Assembly (NCBI RefSeq): GCF_900113655.1 | Contig: NZ_FOQF01000009.1 | Location: forward strand, 53,494-117,493 | Reading direction: 5' to 3' | Origin: Pseudobutyrivibrio sp. OR37 | Lineage (GTDB): Bacteria; Bacillota; Clostridia; Lachnospirales; Lachnospiraceae | DNA: 64,000 nt | Part shown: piece by piece, positions 46,805 to 58,387 of the stretch | Position numbering within the stretch: position 1 is the first letter of the stretch | How the letters are laid out: each line of letters opens with the position of its first letter | The notes under the pieces: generated by a model | Told to the model about the DNA's origin: nothing | Databases searched by the model: none | Seen by the model: only the letters and a program-made list of their open reading frames with translations | Program-made: the position numbers and the translations under genes

Positions 46805-48541
46805 TTGATATTAAGTGGTATAAGTCATGCACCTTTATCTAAGGATGCGTACATGGTTGCAGAAGATAGTCTTGTAGTATCGATAAAAGCAGAAAAGGGA
46901 GATTTAGCAAAAGTAGATTTATATTTTGGCGACAGAGTATGTCAGAAGGATCCAATAGATGTATTCAAAGTTGAGATGGAGCTTGTAGCTTCAGATATGG
47001 TAAACGATTACTTTGAATGTGAGATAAAGACAGATTATACAAGGGTATGCTATTACTTTGAGCTTACAGATTTTGCAGGTGAGAAGCTATTTTATGATGA
47101 ATATGGTTTTTCACAGTGCATAAGTACTAACAGAACTCAATATTTTCAATTCCCTTATCTAAGAAAGGAGGATATGATTTCAATTCCTGAATGGGTAAAT
47201 GGAATTGTTATGTATCATATATTTCCAGATAGCTTTGCAGATGGAAAAAGAAGTATATCTTGTGAAGGAAAAAATATACAGGAGGGCGATATCCAGTATC
47301 ACTCAAATTTAGGTGGAACCATTAAGGGTATTGAGGAAAATCTAGATTATATTGCTTCACTAGGAGCAAATTGCATATATATAAATCCTATATTTAAGGC
47401 AAATTCATATCACAAGTATGACACTGTAGACTATATGGATATTGATCCATGTTTTGGCACAATTGAGGATTTTAAGGAGCTTGTAAAAGCCTGTCATAGC
47501 AAGGATATTAAGGTGATATTAGACGGCGTATTCAATCATTGCGGCCCAGATTTCTTTGCCTTTAAGGATGTTCTAAAAAATGGAGAGAAATCAAAATATG
47601 TAGATTGGTTTTATAAGCTGAGATTTCCAATCGAGACAAAGCCTATTCCAAACTACGAAGCATTTGCATACGTGGCAGCTATGCCAAAGCTGAATACAGG
47701 AAATCCAGAGGTGGAGAAATACTGCTGTGATGTGGGCAGATTCTGGATTAAAGAATGTGGAATTGATGGCTGGAGAATGGATGTAGCCAATGAAATCAAC
47801 CATGATTTCTTTAGGGCCTTCAGAAAGGCTATAAAGGAGGAAAATCCAGAAAGCTTTTTAATTGGGGAAATCTGGGAGGATTCTACTATATGGCTCCAAG
47901 GTGACCAGTTTGATTCAACTATGAATTATACCTTTACAAATATCTGTAAGGATTTCTTCGGAACAGAAGAAATAAGTGTATCAACCTTTGACGCCAGAAT
48001 TCATAAGATGAATCGCAGATATCCAAGGCAGGTAGCACTGGCGCAAATGAATTTTTTGGATACACATGATGTGCAGCGCTTTAAATCGGCCTGCAATTCG
48101 GATGAAGAAAGGCTGAAGTTGGCCCTTGCCTACATGGTATGTGCTGTTGGTATCCCATCAGTATTTTATGGAGATGAAAAGGGAATCGAGGGTACAACAG
48201 AGCCAGAATATCGTAGCCCAATGGCATGGGAAAAGGAAACAGAGCTGGAAGATTATTATAGACAGTTATTGCAAATTCGACGAAGCACTAAAGCCCTTCA
48301 AAAGGGAAACTACAAAACAGTCCTATGTGATGATGAAAAGAAGCTGTACATGTTTTCAAGGACATATGAAGACGAAACAGCACTCATCATTTTTAATATG
48401 GGAAATAATGCGGAAGAGGTATCAATTCCAAATTATTTAGATCAAGGCTGGATAAATGCATTGTCAGGGAAGGAGGAAGCAGGAAAACAAATAGGTGTTG
48501 AGGGAAGAACAGCTTTGATATTAATTAAAAAAGGGAACTAG
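46805..48541 (+). CDS. Intracellular GH13 alpha-glycosidase (neopullulanase/cyclomaltodextrinase type)
   Basis: A 578-aa GH13 enzyme with an N-terminal beta domain (residues 1-125) typical of maltogenic amylase/neopullulanase, then the barrel. Conserved regions: DGVFNHCG, GWRMDVANE (nucleophile Asp), IGEIWED (acid Glu) and FLDTHD. No signal peptide, so it probably acts on imported maltodextrins. A TTG start is chosen, with AAGGA nine bases upstream; the nearby ATG is out of frame. Confidence 0.88.
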   Translation: MILSGISHAPLSKDAYMVAEDSLVVSIKAEKGDLAKVDLYFGDRVCQKDPIDVFKVEMELVASDMVNDYFECEIKTDYTRVCYYFELTDFAGEKLFYDEYGFSQCISTNRTQYFQFPYLRKEDMISIPEWVNGIVMYHIFPDSFADGKRSISCEGKNIQEGDIQYHSNLGGTIKGIEENLDYIASLGANCIYINPIFKANSYHKYDTVDYMDIDPCFGTIEDFKELVKACHSKDIKVILDGVFNHCGPDFFAFKDVLKNGEKSKYVDWFYKLRFPIETKPIPNYEAFAYVAAMPKLNTGNPEVEKYCCDVGRFWIKECGIDGWRMDVANEINHDFFRAFRKAIKEENPESFLIGEIWEDSTIWLQGDQFDSTMNYTFTNICKDFFGTEEISVSTFDARIHKMNRRYPRQVALAQMNFLDTHDVQRFKSACNSDEERLKLALAYMVCAVGIPSVFYGDEKGIEGTTEPEYRSPMAWEKETELEDYYRQLLQIRRSTKALQKGNYKTVLCDDEKKLYMFSRTYEDETALIIFNMGNNAEEVSIPNYLDQGWINALSGKEEAGKQIGVEGRTALILIKKGN

Positions 48542-48565
48542 TTAACAGCAAAAAGAGGAGAAGAA

Positions 48566-50551
48566 ATGAAAGCAAAAAGAGTATTAGCAATTTTACTTAG
48601 TGTTTGCACAGTTTCCAGCGGATTAATTGTGAAGGATACTAAGGCAGAAGCAGCAGATTCCCTGCAGGGGGAAAGTGTTTATCAGATTATGGTAGACAGA
48701 TTTTACGATGGAGATCCATCAAACAATGCTAAAGGGGAAGCATTTAGAACAGCGGAATATATAGAAGATGATTTCCGATATATGCACGGCGGTGATTGGC
48801 AGGGAATCATTGATAAAATTGATTATATAAAGGGAATGGGATATACAGCAATCTGGATTAGCCCCGTTGCAGACCCACAGCTTTGGGGTATGCCAGATTC
48901 AACAGGAAAGCAGTGGCCTACAGCATATCATGGCTACAATGTTTATGATCCAAACAGAGCAAGTAGATATTTTGGAGCAAGCAATGCCGAGGAAAGTGAA
49001 AATAAGCTAAAGGAGCTTGTAAATGTATGCCATGCTAATGGGCTCAAGGTAATAATTGATGTGGTTCCAAACCATGTAGGTGATTACATCCAAGGTACAG
49101 GTGGAAATGCTCACTATATTTCAGGTGGAAATCTAAAGGAAGGTACACAGATTAAACCGGCTGCACCATTTGATAACATTTCTTACTATCATAATAATGG
49201 TGACATAGATTTTAGCTTTGAGCACCCACACGAGCCTTGGAAAACAGCATATCTTGAGGACCATGATTTAGGTGGATTGGATGATGTTGATTTAGATAAT
49301 TATGCAGCTAAAAGCGCAATGTTTAATTCTATTGAATATTGGATAAAGACAACAGGCGCAGATGCAATTCGCGTTGATGCAGCGAAGTGTATGAAGCCAT
49401 CAGATATCCATGAGCTTCAGTCTAGATGCGGGGTAACATCATTTGGCGAGAACTTTGATATGTGCCCTGAGTTTGTGTCACAGTGGGTAGGAAGCAATGC
49501 AGAGGATGGAATGCTTGACTTCCCATTGTTCCAGGCAATTGTAAATGATTTTGCATACGGACAGAACTTCAACAATACATCAGAACTTTCAATTCAGAAG
49601 GTATTTGATAGTGATGGAGTTTATGGAGGTAGAGCAAATAATATGGTTACCTTCATTGATAACCATGACAGAAACAGATTCCTTACAGAAGCAGGTGGTA
49701 ATGTTGCGAAAATGCAGAATGCATTAACATTCATCTTTACATGCCGTGGCGTTCCTGTAGTATTCCAGGGTACAGAGCAGAACAAGGGTAATGCAAATGG
49801 TCAGATTATCAACGGAATTGCTGACACCTGGAATAGATGGAGCATGGTAAAGAAGGACATCAATGGAAATGTAATTACAGATTACTTTAATACAGATACT
49901 GATACATATAAGCTTATTGCAAAGCTTAACAAGGTACGACAGGAAAACCCAGCTCTTCAGTATGGTACTCAGCGCGAGATGTGGACAGCAGAGCATTACT
50001 ATGCATTCTCTAGAAGAATTGATTCTGGAGAAAGAGAAGGCGAGGAAGTCATCTGTGCATTCAATAATGCTGGATACACAATCACGAACAATATGCAGAT
50101 TAGAAAAGAAAGCTCAATTAAGCCTGGTGATGTGCTTGTAAATGTTTTCGATTCTAACGATAGAGTTACTGTTTCTAAGGACAGTAAGGTAGAGGTTTCA
50201 GTAAATGGAAACTCAAATAAGATATATAGAGTTGAAAAGGGCGAAAACCCTGATAAAGAGACAGTAGAGGTATCCTTCAAAATTAAGAATGCCGATACTT
50301 ACTGGGGACAGAACGTTTATCTTGTAGGGGATTGCGACGAGTTTGGTAACTGGAACACAAAGGAAGCAGTAGGACCAGGAAAGTGCCCTAATTATCCAAC
50401 ATGGGAGGTAAATGTAAAACTTCCAAAGAATAAGAGAATCGAATTCAAGGCTATTAAAATGGATGATAATGGAAATGTCGTTTGGGAAAATGGTAATAAC
50501 AGAGTAATCGAAACAGGCGATAGCGATATGAATTACGAATTTGATTTCTAA
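48566..50551 (+). CDS. Secreted alpha-amylase family protein with C-terminal CBM20
   Basis: A 661-aa exported GH13 enzyme. The signal peptide is visible (MKAKRVLAILLSVCTVSSG, cleavage near AEAAD). Catalytic regions are DVVPNH, IRVDAAKCM (nucleophile), SFGENFD (acid) and FIDNHDRNRF. Residues about 565-661 form a CBM20 starch-binding domain (GQNVYLVGDCDEFGNWN). Overall closest to cyclodextrin glucanotransferase or maltogenic alpha-amylase. It follows the intracellular GH13 gene by 24 bases, so extracellular and intracellular starch breakdown are co-transcribed. Confidence 0.92.
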   Translation: MKAKRVLAILLSVCTVSSGLIVKDTKAEAADSLQGESVYQIMVDRFYDGDPSNNAKGEAFRTAEYIEDDFRYMHGGDWQGIIDKIDYIKGMGYTAIWISPVADPQLWGMPDSTGKQWPTAYHGYNVYDPNRASRYFGASNAEESENKLKELVNVCHANGLKVIIDVVPNHVGDYIQGTGGNAHYISGGNLKEGTQIKPAAPFDNISYYHNNGDIDFSFEHPHEPWKTAYLEDHDLGGLDDVDLDNYAAKSAMFNSIEYWIKTTGADAIRVDAAKCMKPSDIHELQSRCGVTSFGENFDMCPEFVSQWVGSNAEDGMLDFPLFQAIVNDFAYGQNFNNTSELSIQKVFDSDGVYGGRANNMVTFIDNHDRNRFLTEAGGNVAKMQNALTFIFTCRGVPVVFQGTEQNKGNANGQIINGIADTWNRWSMVKKDINGNVITDYFNTDTDTYKLIAKLNKVRQENPALQYGTQREMWTAEHYYAFSRRIDSGEREGEEVICAFNNAGYTITNNMQIRKESSIKPGDVLVNVFDSNDRVTVSKDSKVEVSVNGNSNKIYRVEKGENPDKETVEVSFKIKNADTYWGQNVYLVGDCDEFGNWNTKEAVGPGKCPNYPTWEVNVKLPKNKRIEFKAIKMDDNGNVVWENGNNRVIETGDSDMNYEFDF

Positions 50552-50556
50552 ATAGT

Positions 50557-50593
50557 AAAAGGCTTCTACCATATCATGGAAGAAGCCTTTTTT
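50557..50593 (+). terminator. Terminator after the amylase gene
   Basis: Stem AAAAGGCTTCT / AGAAGCCTTTT with an inner CCAT/ATGG pair, followed by T residues. Confidence 0.9.
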
Positions 50594-50618
50594 CTATGGA
50601 AAAATATACGCCTTATCA

Positions 50619-50673
50619 ATATTATTCTATAGAAAAATATTTACATAACACATATTTTTCTATAGAATAATAT
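50619..50673. promoter_or_regulatory. Perfect 22-bp inverted repeat operator upstream of the DUF4143 ATPase
   Basis: Two 22-base arms (50619-50640 and 50652-50673) are exact reverse complements, each with the core TTCTATAGAA, separated by 11 bases. Arm centres are 33 bases apart, about three helical turns. A partial third copy (TTTCTATGGAAAAATAT) lies at 50591-50607. Confidence 0.85.
50640..50668 (+). promoter_or_regulatory. Predicted promoter overlapping the inverted repeat
   Basis: TTTACA and TAGAAT with a 17-base spacer. The right arm covers the -10 box and the left arm ends at the -35 box. Confidence 0.5.
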
Positions 50674-50689
50674 CAGAGGAGGTATCATT

Positions 50690-52021
50690 ATGCTAGAGAG
50701 AAAGATACTTTACAGTCTGAGAGAGTGGAGAAAAAGAAAAGGCCATAAAAGCTTGATAGTCACAGGACAGCGTCAGGTAGGAAAGACTTATGTTGTGGAT
50801 CAGATGTTTTCAAAGGACTATGAATCATATATTTATATCAATTTCATTGAAGAACCATCTATGATAGGAGAATTCTCAGGTGACCTTGATATAGATACAT
50901 TAAAGCTTAATATCTCAGCAAGAAGACCTGGAACAAAGTTTATAGACGGAAATACATTGTTATTACTAGATGAGATACAGGAATGTCCAAATGCCATAGC
51001 TTCTCTGAAGTTTTGGACAGAGGATGGAAGATACGATGTGATTGGTATGGGTTCATCATTAGGTATGAACTACATGAGTGAGATTTCATATCCTGTAGGT
51101 AAGGTAGAATATTTATCTATGCACTCCCTAGACTTTGAAGAATTCCTTTGGGCAGAAGGAATGGATAAAACTGTAATAGAAGGTATTAGGAAGTATTTTG
51201 ATAATATAGAAAAAATGCCTGGCTCGTTGATAGGTACTATGACAAGCTATCTTCGCAGGTATATGGTGATAGGCGGCATGCCAGAAGTAGTATCTACTTA
51301 CATCGATACAAAGGATTTACATGCAGTTCACGAATTGCAAGGTCGATTAATAAGAGATTATAAAGCTGATATAGCCAGATTTGCTGATGCAAATATGAGA
51401 ATTAAGGCGCAGGAATGCTATGAATCTATTCCGTACCAATTGACAAAGGAAAATCATAAATTTCAATATTCAAAGGTGGAGTCAAAAGCTACCGCAAACA
51501 AATTTGGCTCAAGTATTGCATGGCTAAATAATCAGCTATTAACTGTGCAGGTGCAGAATCTTAAGAGGATAGAATTTCCATTAGAATCTTATGCAGATGA
51601 AACGAACTTTAGAATATATCCAACAGACATAGGCATCCTAGTAGGCATGTTTGATGAGGGATTAAAAAAGGCTCTGCTTGAAGATAACAGCATCGAAGAA
51701 AAAGCAAGTGGATTAATCTTAGGAACTGCAAAAGGAGCTCTATATGAGGCGCTTGCAGCAGATATGCTTCACAAAAGGGGCTACAATAAACTGTTCTTCT
51801 TTAAGCATGAAAAAAATACCAGCGAAATTGAATTTGTAATAATGAAAGAAGATGAGATAATCCCAATCGAAATTAAAGCAGGCAGGAAGCAGGCTAATTC
51901 TCTAAAGAACATCCTAGAGAATAGCTCACACCTTAAAAAGGGATATAAGATGGCATCTGTAAATATTGGCAAATCAGATAAAATAATTTCAATGCCGATA
52001 TTTATGTTGATGTTTATGTAG
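50690..52021 (+). CDS. AAA-type ATPase with DUF4143 domain
   Basis: A 443-aa protein. The N-terminal AAA_14 ATPase has Walker A TGQRQVGKTY (residues 25-34) and Walker B LLLLDEIQE (about 90-98). The C-terminal DUF4143 part contains a PD-(D/E)XK-like pattern (SEIEFVIMKEDEIIPIEIKAG). Family members are common solitary genes in anaerobes and archaea with no proven function; roles in stress or DNA-linked defence have been proposed. AGAGGAGG precedes the ATG in a very short leader. The operator just upstream suggests tight control. Confidence 0.88.
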   Translation: MLERKILYSLREWRKRKGHKSLIVTGQRQVGKTYVVDQMFSKDYESYIYINFIEEPSMIGEFSGDLDIDTLKLNISARRPGTKFIDGNTLLLLDEIQECPNAIASLKFWTEDGRYDVIGMGSSLGMNYMSEISYPVGKVEYLSMHSLDFEEFLWAEGMDKTVIEGIRKYFDNIEKMPGSLIGTMTSYLRRYMVIGGMPEVVSTYIDTKDLHAVHELQGRLIRDYKADIARFADANMRIKAQECYESIPYQLTKENHKFQYSKVESKATANKFGSSIAWLNNQLLTVQVQNLKRIEFPLESYADETNFRIYPTDIGILVGMFDEGLKKALLEDNSIEEKASGLILGTAKGALYEALAADMLHKRGYNKLFFFKHEKNTSEIEFVIMKEDEIIPIEIKAGRKQANSLKNILENSSHLKKGYKMASVNIGKSDKIISMPIFMLMFM

Positions 52022-52023
52022 AA

Positions 52024-52052
52024 AAAGAGCCACCATCATTTGGTGGCTCTTA
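52024..52052. terminator. Terminator between the ATPase and CdaR-like genes
   Basis: Stem AAGAGCCACCA / TGGTGGCTCTT. The T run is good on the minus strand and weak on the plus strand; it overlaps the end of the CdaR-like gene. Confidence 0.75.
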
Positions 52053-52932
52053 TATAATTGTAAAGCATGAGCGAGAGCTTTACGGTGATTGCATCTGAGA
52101 ATTTTCTTACATCATATCCAGTTAAATCAGCAAATTTATCAAGACGGTAGATAAGAGTATTTCGGTGAATAAACATCTTACGGCTGGTTTCGGCCAAAGA
52201 TAAGTCATTATCGAAAAATGCCTCTAAAAGGTTCAAAGTTTCCACGTCAAGACCAGATAAAATGTCGAAATTGATATGGTTGTTTAAATATGTCTCAACT
52301 TCATCGGCAGGTATATTGTAAAGCAATCGGCCTAGCCCAAGGGTATTGTATGAATAAATATGACCTGAACTGTTAAAGATATTGCCGATGTGCATAGCAA
52401 TAACAACATCCTTGTAGGAAGAAGGCAGGTCTGTAAAATTGTTAGTAGGTAAATCGTAAGAAACCTTAAAAGACATGAAGGCTTCGGACTCAAGCATATC
52501 CAAAAATTCCATACAGTACTGATTAATCTCTTCGGAATCAGGAGTCTTTTCAAAGTGTACAATCAATGCAATATGCTTAGAATCAATCTGAACCAAGGCA
52601 TCCTGCGAATCTGGAAGAAGGCTCTTTAACAGTGATACAGCTTCCTTTGTGTAATCAGTCTGGCTTTCCAGGTAGAAAACCATGCGAACAGCGTTTTCAT
52701 CTATATGGAAGCGATGAATGTAGGCTGCTGCGTCTGAATAAGAAAGCTCTCTGGTAAGGAAAGCCCTGTAGAAGGAGCTTTTAGAATCAAGAACATTGAA
52801 TCTAACAACCATTTCCTTAAGCTTATTAATAGTTTCATCATCTGAAAGTTCAGAATCAGATATTTCAAAATTAATTCCAGTAGCCTTTGATAATTGCTCT
52901 AATAATTTTTGCTTTTTTTCTTCAAAATTCAT
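52036..52932 (-). CDS. CdaR/PucR-type helix-turn-helix regulator
   Basis: A 298-aa regulator with the PucR C-terminal HTH (LNLLEAFFDNDLSLAETSRK, then MFIHRNTLIYRLDKF). CdaR-type proteins typically sense sugar acids or related metabolites. It lies directly downstream of msmX on the same strand, separated by a terminator. The ATG at 52932 is used; an upstream in-frame ATG is less likely. Its target cannot be deduced from the window. Confidence 0.85.
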   Translation of the reverse strand: MNFEEKKQKLLEQLSKATGINFEISDSELSDDETINKLKEMVVRFNVLDSKSSFYRAFLTRELSYSDAAAYIHRFHIDENAVRMVFYLESQTDYTKEAVSLLKSLLPDSQDALVQIDSKHIALIVHFEKTPDSEEINQYCMEFLDMLESEAFMSFKVSYDLPTNNFTDLPSSYKDVVIAMHIGNIFNSSGHIYSYNTLGLGRLLYNIPADEVETYLNNHINFDILSGLDVETLNLLEAFFDNDLSLAETSRKMFIHRNTLIYRLDKFADLTGYDVRKFSDAITVKLSLMLYNYIRATK

Positions 52933-52970
52933 TTCAATACCCCAATAAAAAGATAGCAACATTATAGCAT

Positions 52971-53006
52971 AAAAAAACTGGATGCGAGTGCATCCAGTCT
53001 TTTTTT
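52971..53006 (-). terminator. Terminator of the MsmX-type gene
   Basis: Stem ACTGGATGC / GCATCCAGT with GAGT loop and T runs on both strands. Confidence 0.85.
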
Positions 53007-53019
53007 ATATGGCTAAGTA

Positions 53020-54126
53020 TTAGTTAGCAATTGTAAGCTCTGTATCCTTATCGAAGAAGTGAGCCTTCTCCATATCAAGAGCAAACTTAACTGTGTCGCC
53101 GCCTCTAGCTGTTGTACGTGGGTCAACTCTTGCTGTAACCTGAGTTCCAGCATAATCGAAGTATAAGTAAACTTCTGCACCAAGAAGCTCGTATACAGAA
53201 ATCTTAGCTTCGATAACTGAAGCAGACTGTGTATCAACGAAGATCTGTGAATCATGAATATCCTCTGGACGGATACCAAGGATTACAGACTTGTTAGCAT
53301 AACCAGCATCTGAAAGAGCCTTTGTCTTTGCAGGTGGAATCTGAAGGCTAGCACCGTTAACCTGGATAGCTGAGCAATCAGCATTAAGTGTTCCCTCAAG
53401 GAAGTTCATCTGAGGTGATCCGATGAATCCAGCAACGAAGAGGTTGCATGGCTTCTGGTAAAGGTTAGCTGGTGTATCAATCTGCTGAACAACACCGTCC
53501 TTCATAACTACGATTCTTGTACCAAGTGTCATAGCCTCTGTCTGATCGTGTGTAACGTAGATCATTGTTGCTCCAAGTGAATCATGAAGCTTAGAAATCT
53601 CAGTTCTCATCTGAACACGAAGCTTTGCATCAAGGTTTGAAAGAGGCTCATCCATAAGGAATACCTTAGGGTTACGAACGATTGCACGACCCATAGCAAC
53701 ACGCTGTCTCTGACCACCTGAAAGAGCCTTTGGCTTTCTGTCAAGAAGCTTCTCAAGGTCAAGGATTCTAGCTGCCTCACGTACCTTCTTATCGATTTCG
53801 TCCTTTGGTACCTTACGTAACTTAAGACCAAATGCCATGTTATCGTAAACTGTCATATGTGGGTAAAGAGCGTAGTTCTGGAATACCATTGCGATATCTC
53901 TGTCCTTAGGCTCTACGTCGTTCATAAGCTTTCCATCGATGAGAAGCTCACCGTCTGAAATCTCTTCAAGACCAGCAATCATACGAAGTGTTGTAGACTT
54001 ACCACAACCAGAAGGTCCTACGAAGATGATGAATTCCTGATCCTTAATGTCAAGATTGAAATCCTTAACAGCGTGGAAACCGTTAGGATATTTCTTATTA
54101 ATGTTTTTTAATTGAATGTCTGCCAT
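53020..54126 (-). CDS. msmX: Sugar ABC transporter ATP-binding protein (MsmX/UgpC type)
   Basis: A 368-aa ATPase of the MalK/UgpC family with a C-terminal TOBE/OB regulatory domain. Walker A GPSGCGKST, signature LSGGQRQRVA, Walker B FLMDEPLSNLDA and the H-loop YVTHD are intact. Such monocistronic ATPases serve many sugar importers in Firmicutes; the importer at 37-41 kb lacks an ATPase and is a likely client. Codons are highly biased, in line with strong expression. Confidence 0.92.
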   Translation of the reverse strand: MADIQLKNINKKYPNGFHAVKDFNLDIKDQEFIIFVGPSGCGKSTTLRMIAGLEEISDGELLIDGKLMNDVEPKDRDIAMVFQNYALYPHMTVYDNMAFGLKLRKVPKDEIDKKVREAARILDLEKLLDRKPKALSGGQRQRVAMGRAIVRNPKVFLMDEPLSNLDAKLRVQMRTEISKLHDSLGATMIYVTHDQTEAMTLGTRIVVMKDGVVQQIDTPANLYQKPCNLFVAGFIGSPQMNFLEGTLNADCSAIQVNGASLQIPPAKTKALSDAGYANKSVILGIRPEDIHDSQIFVDTQSASVIEAKISVYELLGAEVYLYFDYAGTQVTARVDPRTTARGGDTVKFALDMEKAHFFDKDTELTIAN

Positions 54127-54183
54127 TGTAAAAATCCTCTCTTTTTTTTAAATCTATTTGGGAATCTCCCTTAACTATCTACG

Positions 54184-54212
54184 ATTATAAAAAATGGAGA
54201 AATTGTGAACAA
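54184..54212 (-). promoter_or_regulatory. Predicted msmX promoter (minus strand)
   Basis: On the minus strand TTGTTC and TATAAT are 17 bases apart, giving a leader of about 50 bases with GAGAGGA before the ATG. Confidence 0.6.
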
Positions 54213-54349
54213 TGTTAGAATAACCAAAAAATACAAAATCCTTTCGTTATTTTGACAACCACATGTGAAAAATGCACAAAACCATAAGTCTTAAATTGAG
54301 CACATACACTATAGTTCAATATATAATATGTATAAAAGAACGGTTAGTG

Positions 54350-54358
54350 TGGTATAAT
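54350..54358 (+). promoter_or_regulatory. Extended -10 promoter of gdpP
   Basis: TGGTATAAT, a perfect -10 box with TGn extension, 43 bases before gdpP. The -35 is weak. Confidence 0.5.
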
Positions 54359-54401
54359 ACATAGGAGTGTATATATTAATAACATTAGGGAGATTGTTAT
54401 T

Positions 54402-56459
54402 ATGGAATCAGCAAAATATAGGAATCGCTTAAATCGTTATCTGCGATTCCCTCTATACATGCTTATTATCTTTTTAATAGGATGTATCGCAGTTAGTTTT
54501 GTAGATACAAAAGTGGCAGGCATTATGACTGCCTTTGTATTTGTGTATGGAGTTATTTGTTTCATATATTACAGAGCTAATCTGAAATCATTCAAAAATA
54601 CCATTATTGATTACGCAGTGCACTATGGCACTGTACAAAAGGAGCTCATCAAAAACTTCCGCTTGCCTTATGTGCTTTTGGATTCATCTGGCAAGATTAT
54701 TTGGATGAATGATGAGTTTAGAGAGCTTGTGGATAAAAACAAGACATATAACAAGTCAATTACCAGCATCTTTTCAGAGATTACTCGTGAAGGCATTGAC
54801 CACGCTAAGGATGATAATTTCGATATTCACATTGAATATAACGATAGAAAATACTTAGCCTGCTTGCAAAGACTTGATATGTCGGAGCCTCTTTCTGGTG
54901 GAAATATTTCTATAAATATGGAAGATTCATCAGATGGCCTGGTTGCAGTAATCCTTTTTGACGAAACAGATATTCAGGCTACAAAGGCAAAGATTAATGA
55001 CCAGTCGATGGTAATGGCCCTTCTTTATGTTGATAATTACGATGAGGTATTCGAACAGGTTGAAAATGCTAAACGCTCAATGCTTTTAGCCCTATTAGAC
55101 AGAAAGATTAATAAATACTTTGGCGAAGGAAATGCCATTGTAAGACGTTTGGAAAAGGATAAGTATTTAATCATCTTCCAACACAAGTATCTTAAGCAGT
55201 TTGAAGAAGATAAATTCTCAATTGTGGAAGATATCACCACTATTAAGATGGGAAATGACAAGGATATTACAGTAAGTATCGGTGTTGGCTTAGGTAGTGA
55301 CAGCTATACGCAAAAGGCACAGTATGCTCATGTGGCAATCGATCTTGCACTTGCCCGCGGTGGTTGCCAGGTAGTTGTTAAGAATGGCCAGAACGTATCA
55401 TATTATGGTACACATGGTAAGGAAGTAGAGCGTACCACACGTGTTAAAGCGAGAGTTAAGGCCCAGGCTCTTCGAGAGCTAATGGAGACTCGAGAGCGAA
55501 TCATCGTAATGGGACACAATCTTTCCGATGCAGATTGCCTTGGCGCTTCTGTCGGCGTGTACTGTGCAGGCCGAGAGATTGGCAAGCCAGTAAATATCGT
55601 AATTGATACAATCACCAGCTCAATGAGACCGGTGGTAGAGTCTTTCACAGAAAAGGGTGAATATCCAGATGATATGTTTATTACCAGTGAGCAAGCCCTG
55701 AACCTGTGCAACGACAACACACTTATAATGGTTGTTGATACAAATAGACCAAGCTATGTAGAATGTCCAAACCTACTTAATAAGAACAAAAATATTGTTG
55801 TAATTGACCACCACAGGCAGGTGGATGAAGTAATAGAGAATCCAATTCTTTCATACATCGAGCCTTATGCATCATCAGCAAGTGAGATGATTGCCGAGGT
55901 TTTACAGTATTTTGCGGATAAGATTAATATCAACCCAACAGAGGCTGATTGTATTTACGCAGGTATACTTATCGATACAAACAACTTTATGACAAAAACG
56001 GGTGTCCGTACATTTGAAGCAGCAGCTTTCCTTCGCCGTAATGGCGCCGAGGTTACTCGTGTTCGAAAGATGCTTCGTGAAAATATGGAAACCTACAAGG
56101 CACGTGCTGAAATCGTTAGAAACGCTAGAGTTTACAGAGATGCATTTGCTATAGCAGAATGTGAGCCAGATGGCAATCTTGAAAGTCCTACAGTTGTAGG
56201 CGCTCAGGCAGCCAATGAGCTTCTTAATATCGTAGGAATCAAGGCTTCCTTTGTTCTTACAAAATTTATGGATAAGATATTCATAAGCTCTCGTTCAATC
56301 GATGAAATTGATGTGCAGAGTATTATGGCACGCCTTGGTGGTGGTGGACATGTAAACATCGCAGGCGCTCAGATTCAAAACAGAACCCTAGAAGAGGTTC
56401 GCGAGGATCTTGAGGCCACAATAGATAAAATGCTAGAAGAAGGAGAAATTAGACTATGA
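54402..56459 (+). CDS. gdpP: c-di-AMP phosphodiesterase GdpP
   Basis: A 685-aa membrane-bound phosphodiesterase that degrades c-di-AMP. Domain order: two transmembrane helices (residues about 15-55), PAS-like sensor (about 75-150), degenerate GGDEF (about 170-330), then DHH and DHHA1 catalytic domains. Motifs: [11 protein letters not shown] (about 370), [15 protein letters not shown] (about 468) and [12 protein letters not shown] (about 645). The stop overlaps rplI (ATGA). The gdpP-rplI-dnaB order is a conserved Firmicutes cluster. Confidence 0.95.
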   Translation: MESAKYRNRLNRYLRFPLYMLIIFLIGCIAVSFVDTKVAGIMTAFVFVYGVICFIYYRANLKSFKNTIIDYAVHYGTVQKELIKNFRLPYVLLDSSGKIIWMNDEFRELVDKNKTYNKSITSIFSEITREGIDHAKDDNFDIHIEYNDRKYLACLQRLDMSEPLSGGNISINMEDSSDGLVAVILFDETDIQATKAKINDQSMVMALLYVDNYDEVFEQVENAKRSMLLALLDRKINKYFGEGNAIVRRLEKDKYLIIFQHKYLKQFEEDKFSIVEDITTIKMGNDKDITVSIGVGLGSDSYTQKAQYAHVAIDLALARGGCQVVVKNGQNVSYYGTHGKEVERTTRVKARVKAQALRELMETRERIIVMGHNLSDADCLGASVGVYCAGREIGKPVNIVIDTITSSMRPVVESFTEKGEYPDDMFITSEQALNLCNDNTLIMVVDTNRPSYVECPNLLNKNKNIVVIDHHRQVDEVIENPILSYIEPYASSASEMIAEVLQYFADKININPTEADCIYAGILIDTNNFMTKTGVRTFEAAAFLRRNGAEVTRVRKMLRENMETYKARAEIVRNARVYRDAFAIAECEPDGNLESPTVVGAQAANELLNIVGIKASFVLTKFMDKIFISSRSIDEIDVQSIMARLGGGGHVNIAGAQIQNRTLEEVREDLEATIDKMLEEGEIRL

Positions 56460-56902
56460 AAGTAATATTACTTGCAGATGTAAAATCACTTGGAAAAAAA
56501 GGTGAGGTTGTAGAAGTAAGTGAAGGATATGCTAGAAACATGCTTTTCAAGAAAAAGCTTGGTGTAGAGGCTACAAACGCAGCACTTAACGACCTTAAGC
56601 TTCAGAATAAGCACGATGAAAAGGTGGCTCAGGAAAATTATGAGGCCGCTTTAGCATTTGAAAAGGAAATTGCTGAGTGGAAGGTTGAGACCAAAATCAA
56701 GACAGGAGAAGGCGGACGTACCTTCGGTTCAGTATCTACAAAGGAAATAGCTGAAGCTGCAAAGAAGCAGTACGGCAAGGAAATCGATAAAAAGAAAATC
56801 GTTCTTGATGATCCAATCAGAGGTCTTGGCACTTACGAGGTAAAGGTTAAGCTTCATCCAAAGGTAACAGCTACACTTCGTGTTCACGTGTCAGAACAAT
56901 AA
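56456..56902 (+). CDS. rplI: 50S ribosomal protein L9
   Basis: A 148-aa L9 with the N-terminal 23S-binding domain ([31 protein letters not shown]), a long connecting helix and a C-terminal domain ([15 protein letters not shown]). It is coupled to gdpP by an ATGA overlap and is followed by dnaB. Confidence 0.97.
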   Translation: MKVILLADVKSLGKKGEVVEVSEGYARNMLFKKKLGVEATNAALNDLKLQNKHDEKVAQENYEAALAFEKEIAEWKVETKIKTGEGGRTFGSVSTKEIAEAAKKQYGKEIDKKKIVLDDPIRGLGTYEVKVKLHPKVTATLRVHVSEQ

Positions 56903-56919
56903 AATTAGGGGAATAATTA

Positions 56920-58264
<1,345 letters not shown>

Positions 58265-58266
<2 letters not shown>

Positions 58267-58376
58267 GGCTTCTCCCTGGTGGAGAAGCTGTCACCGCAGG
58301 TGACTGATGAGGGGATAATTACAAATGACCCTCATCCGTCTGCTTCGCAGCCACCTTCTCCCATTGGGAGAAGGCT
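58265..58376. repeat. Dispersed double-hairpin repeat, two inverted copies (C1 and C2)
   Basis: Plus-strand copy C1 (58265-58314) and an inverted copy C2 (58328-58376) lie back to back after dnaB, separated by 13 bases. C2 ends in GGGAGAAGGC followed by eight T residues, so the whole unit can also act as a terminator. Confidence 0.9.
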
Positions 58377-58387
58377 TTTTTTTATGC

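Noticed and set aside
50213..50572. A 119-codon minus-strand frame over the amylase C-terminus
   Set aside because: It is the shadow of the CBM20-coding region and runs through the terminator.
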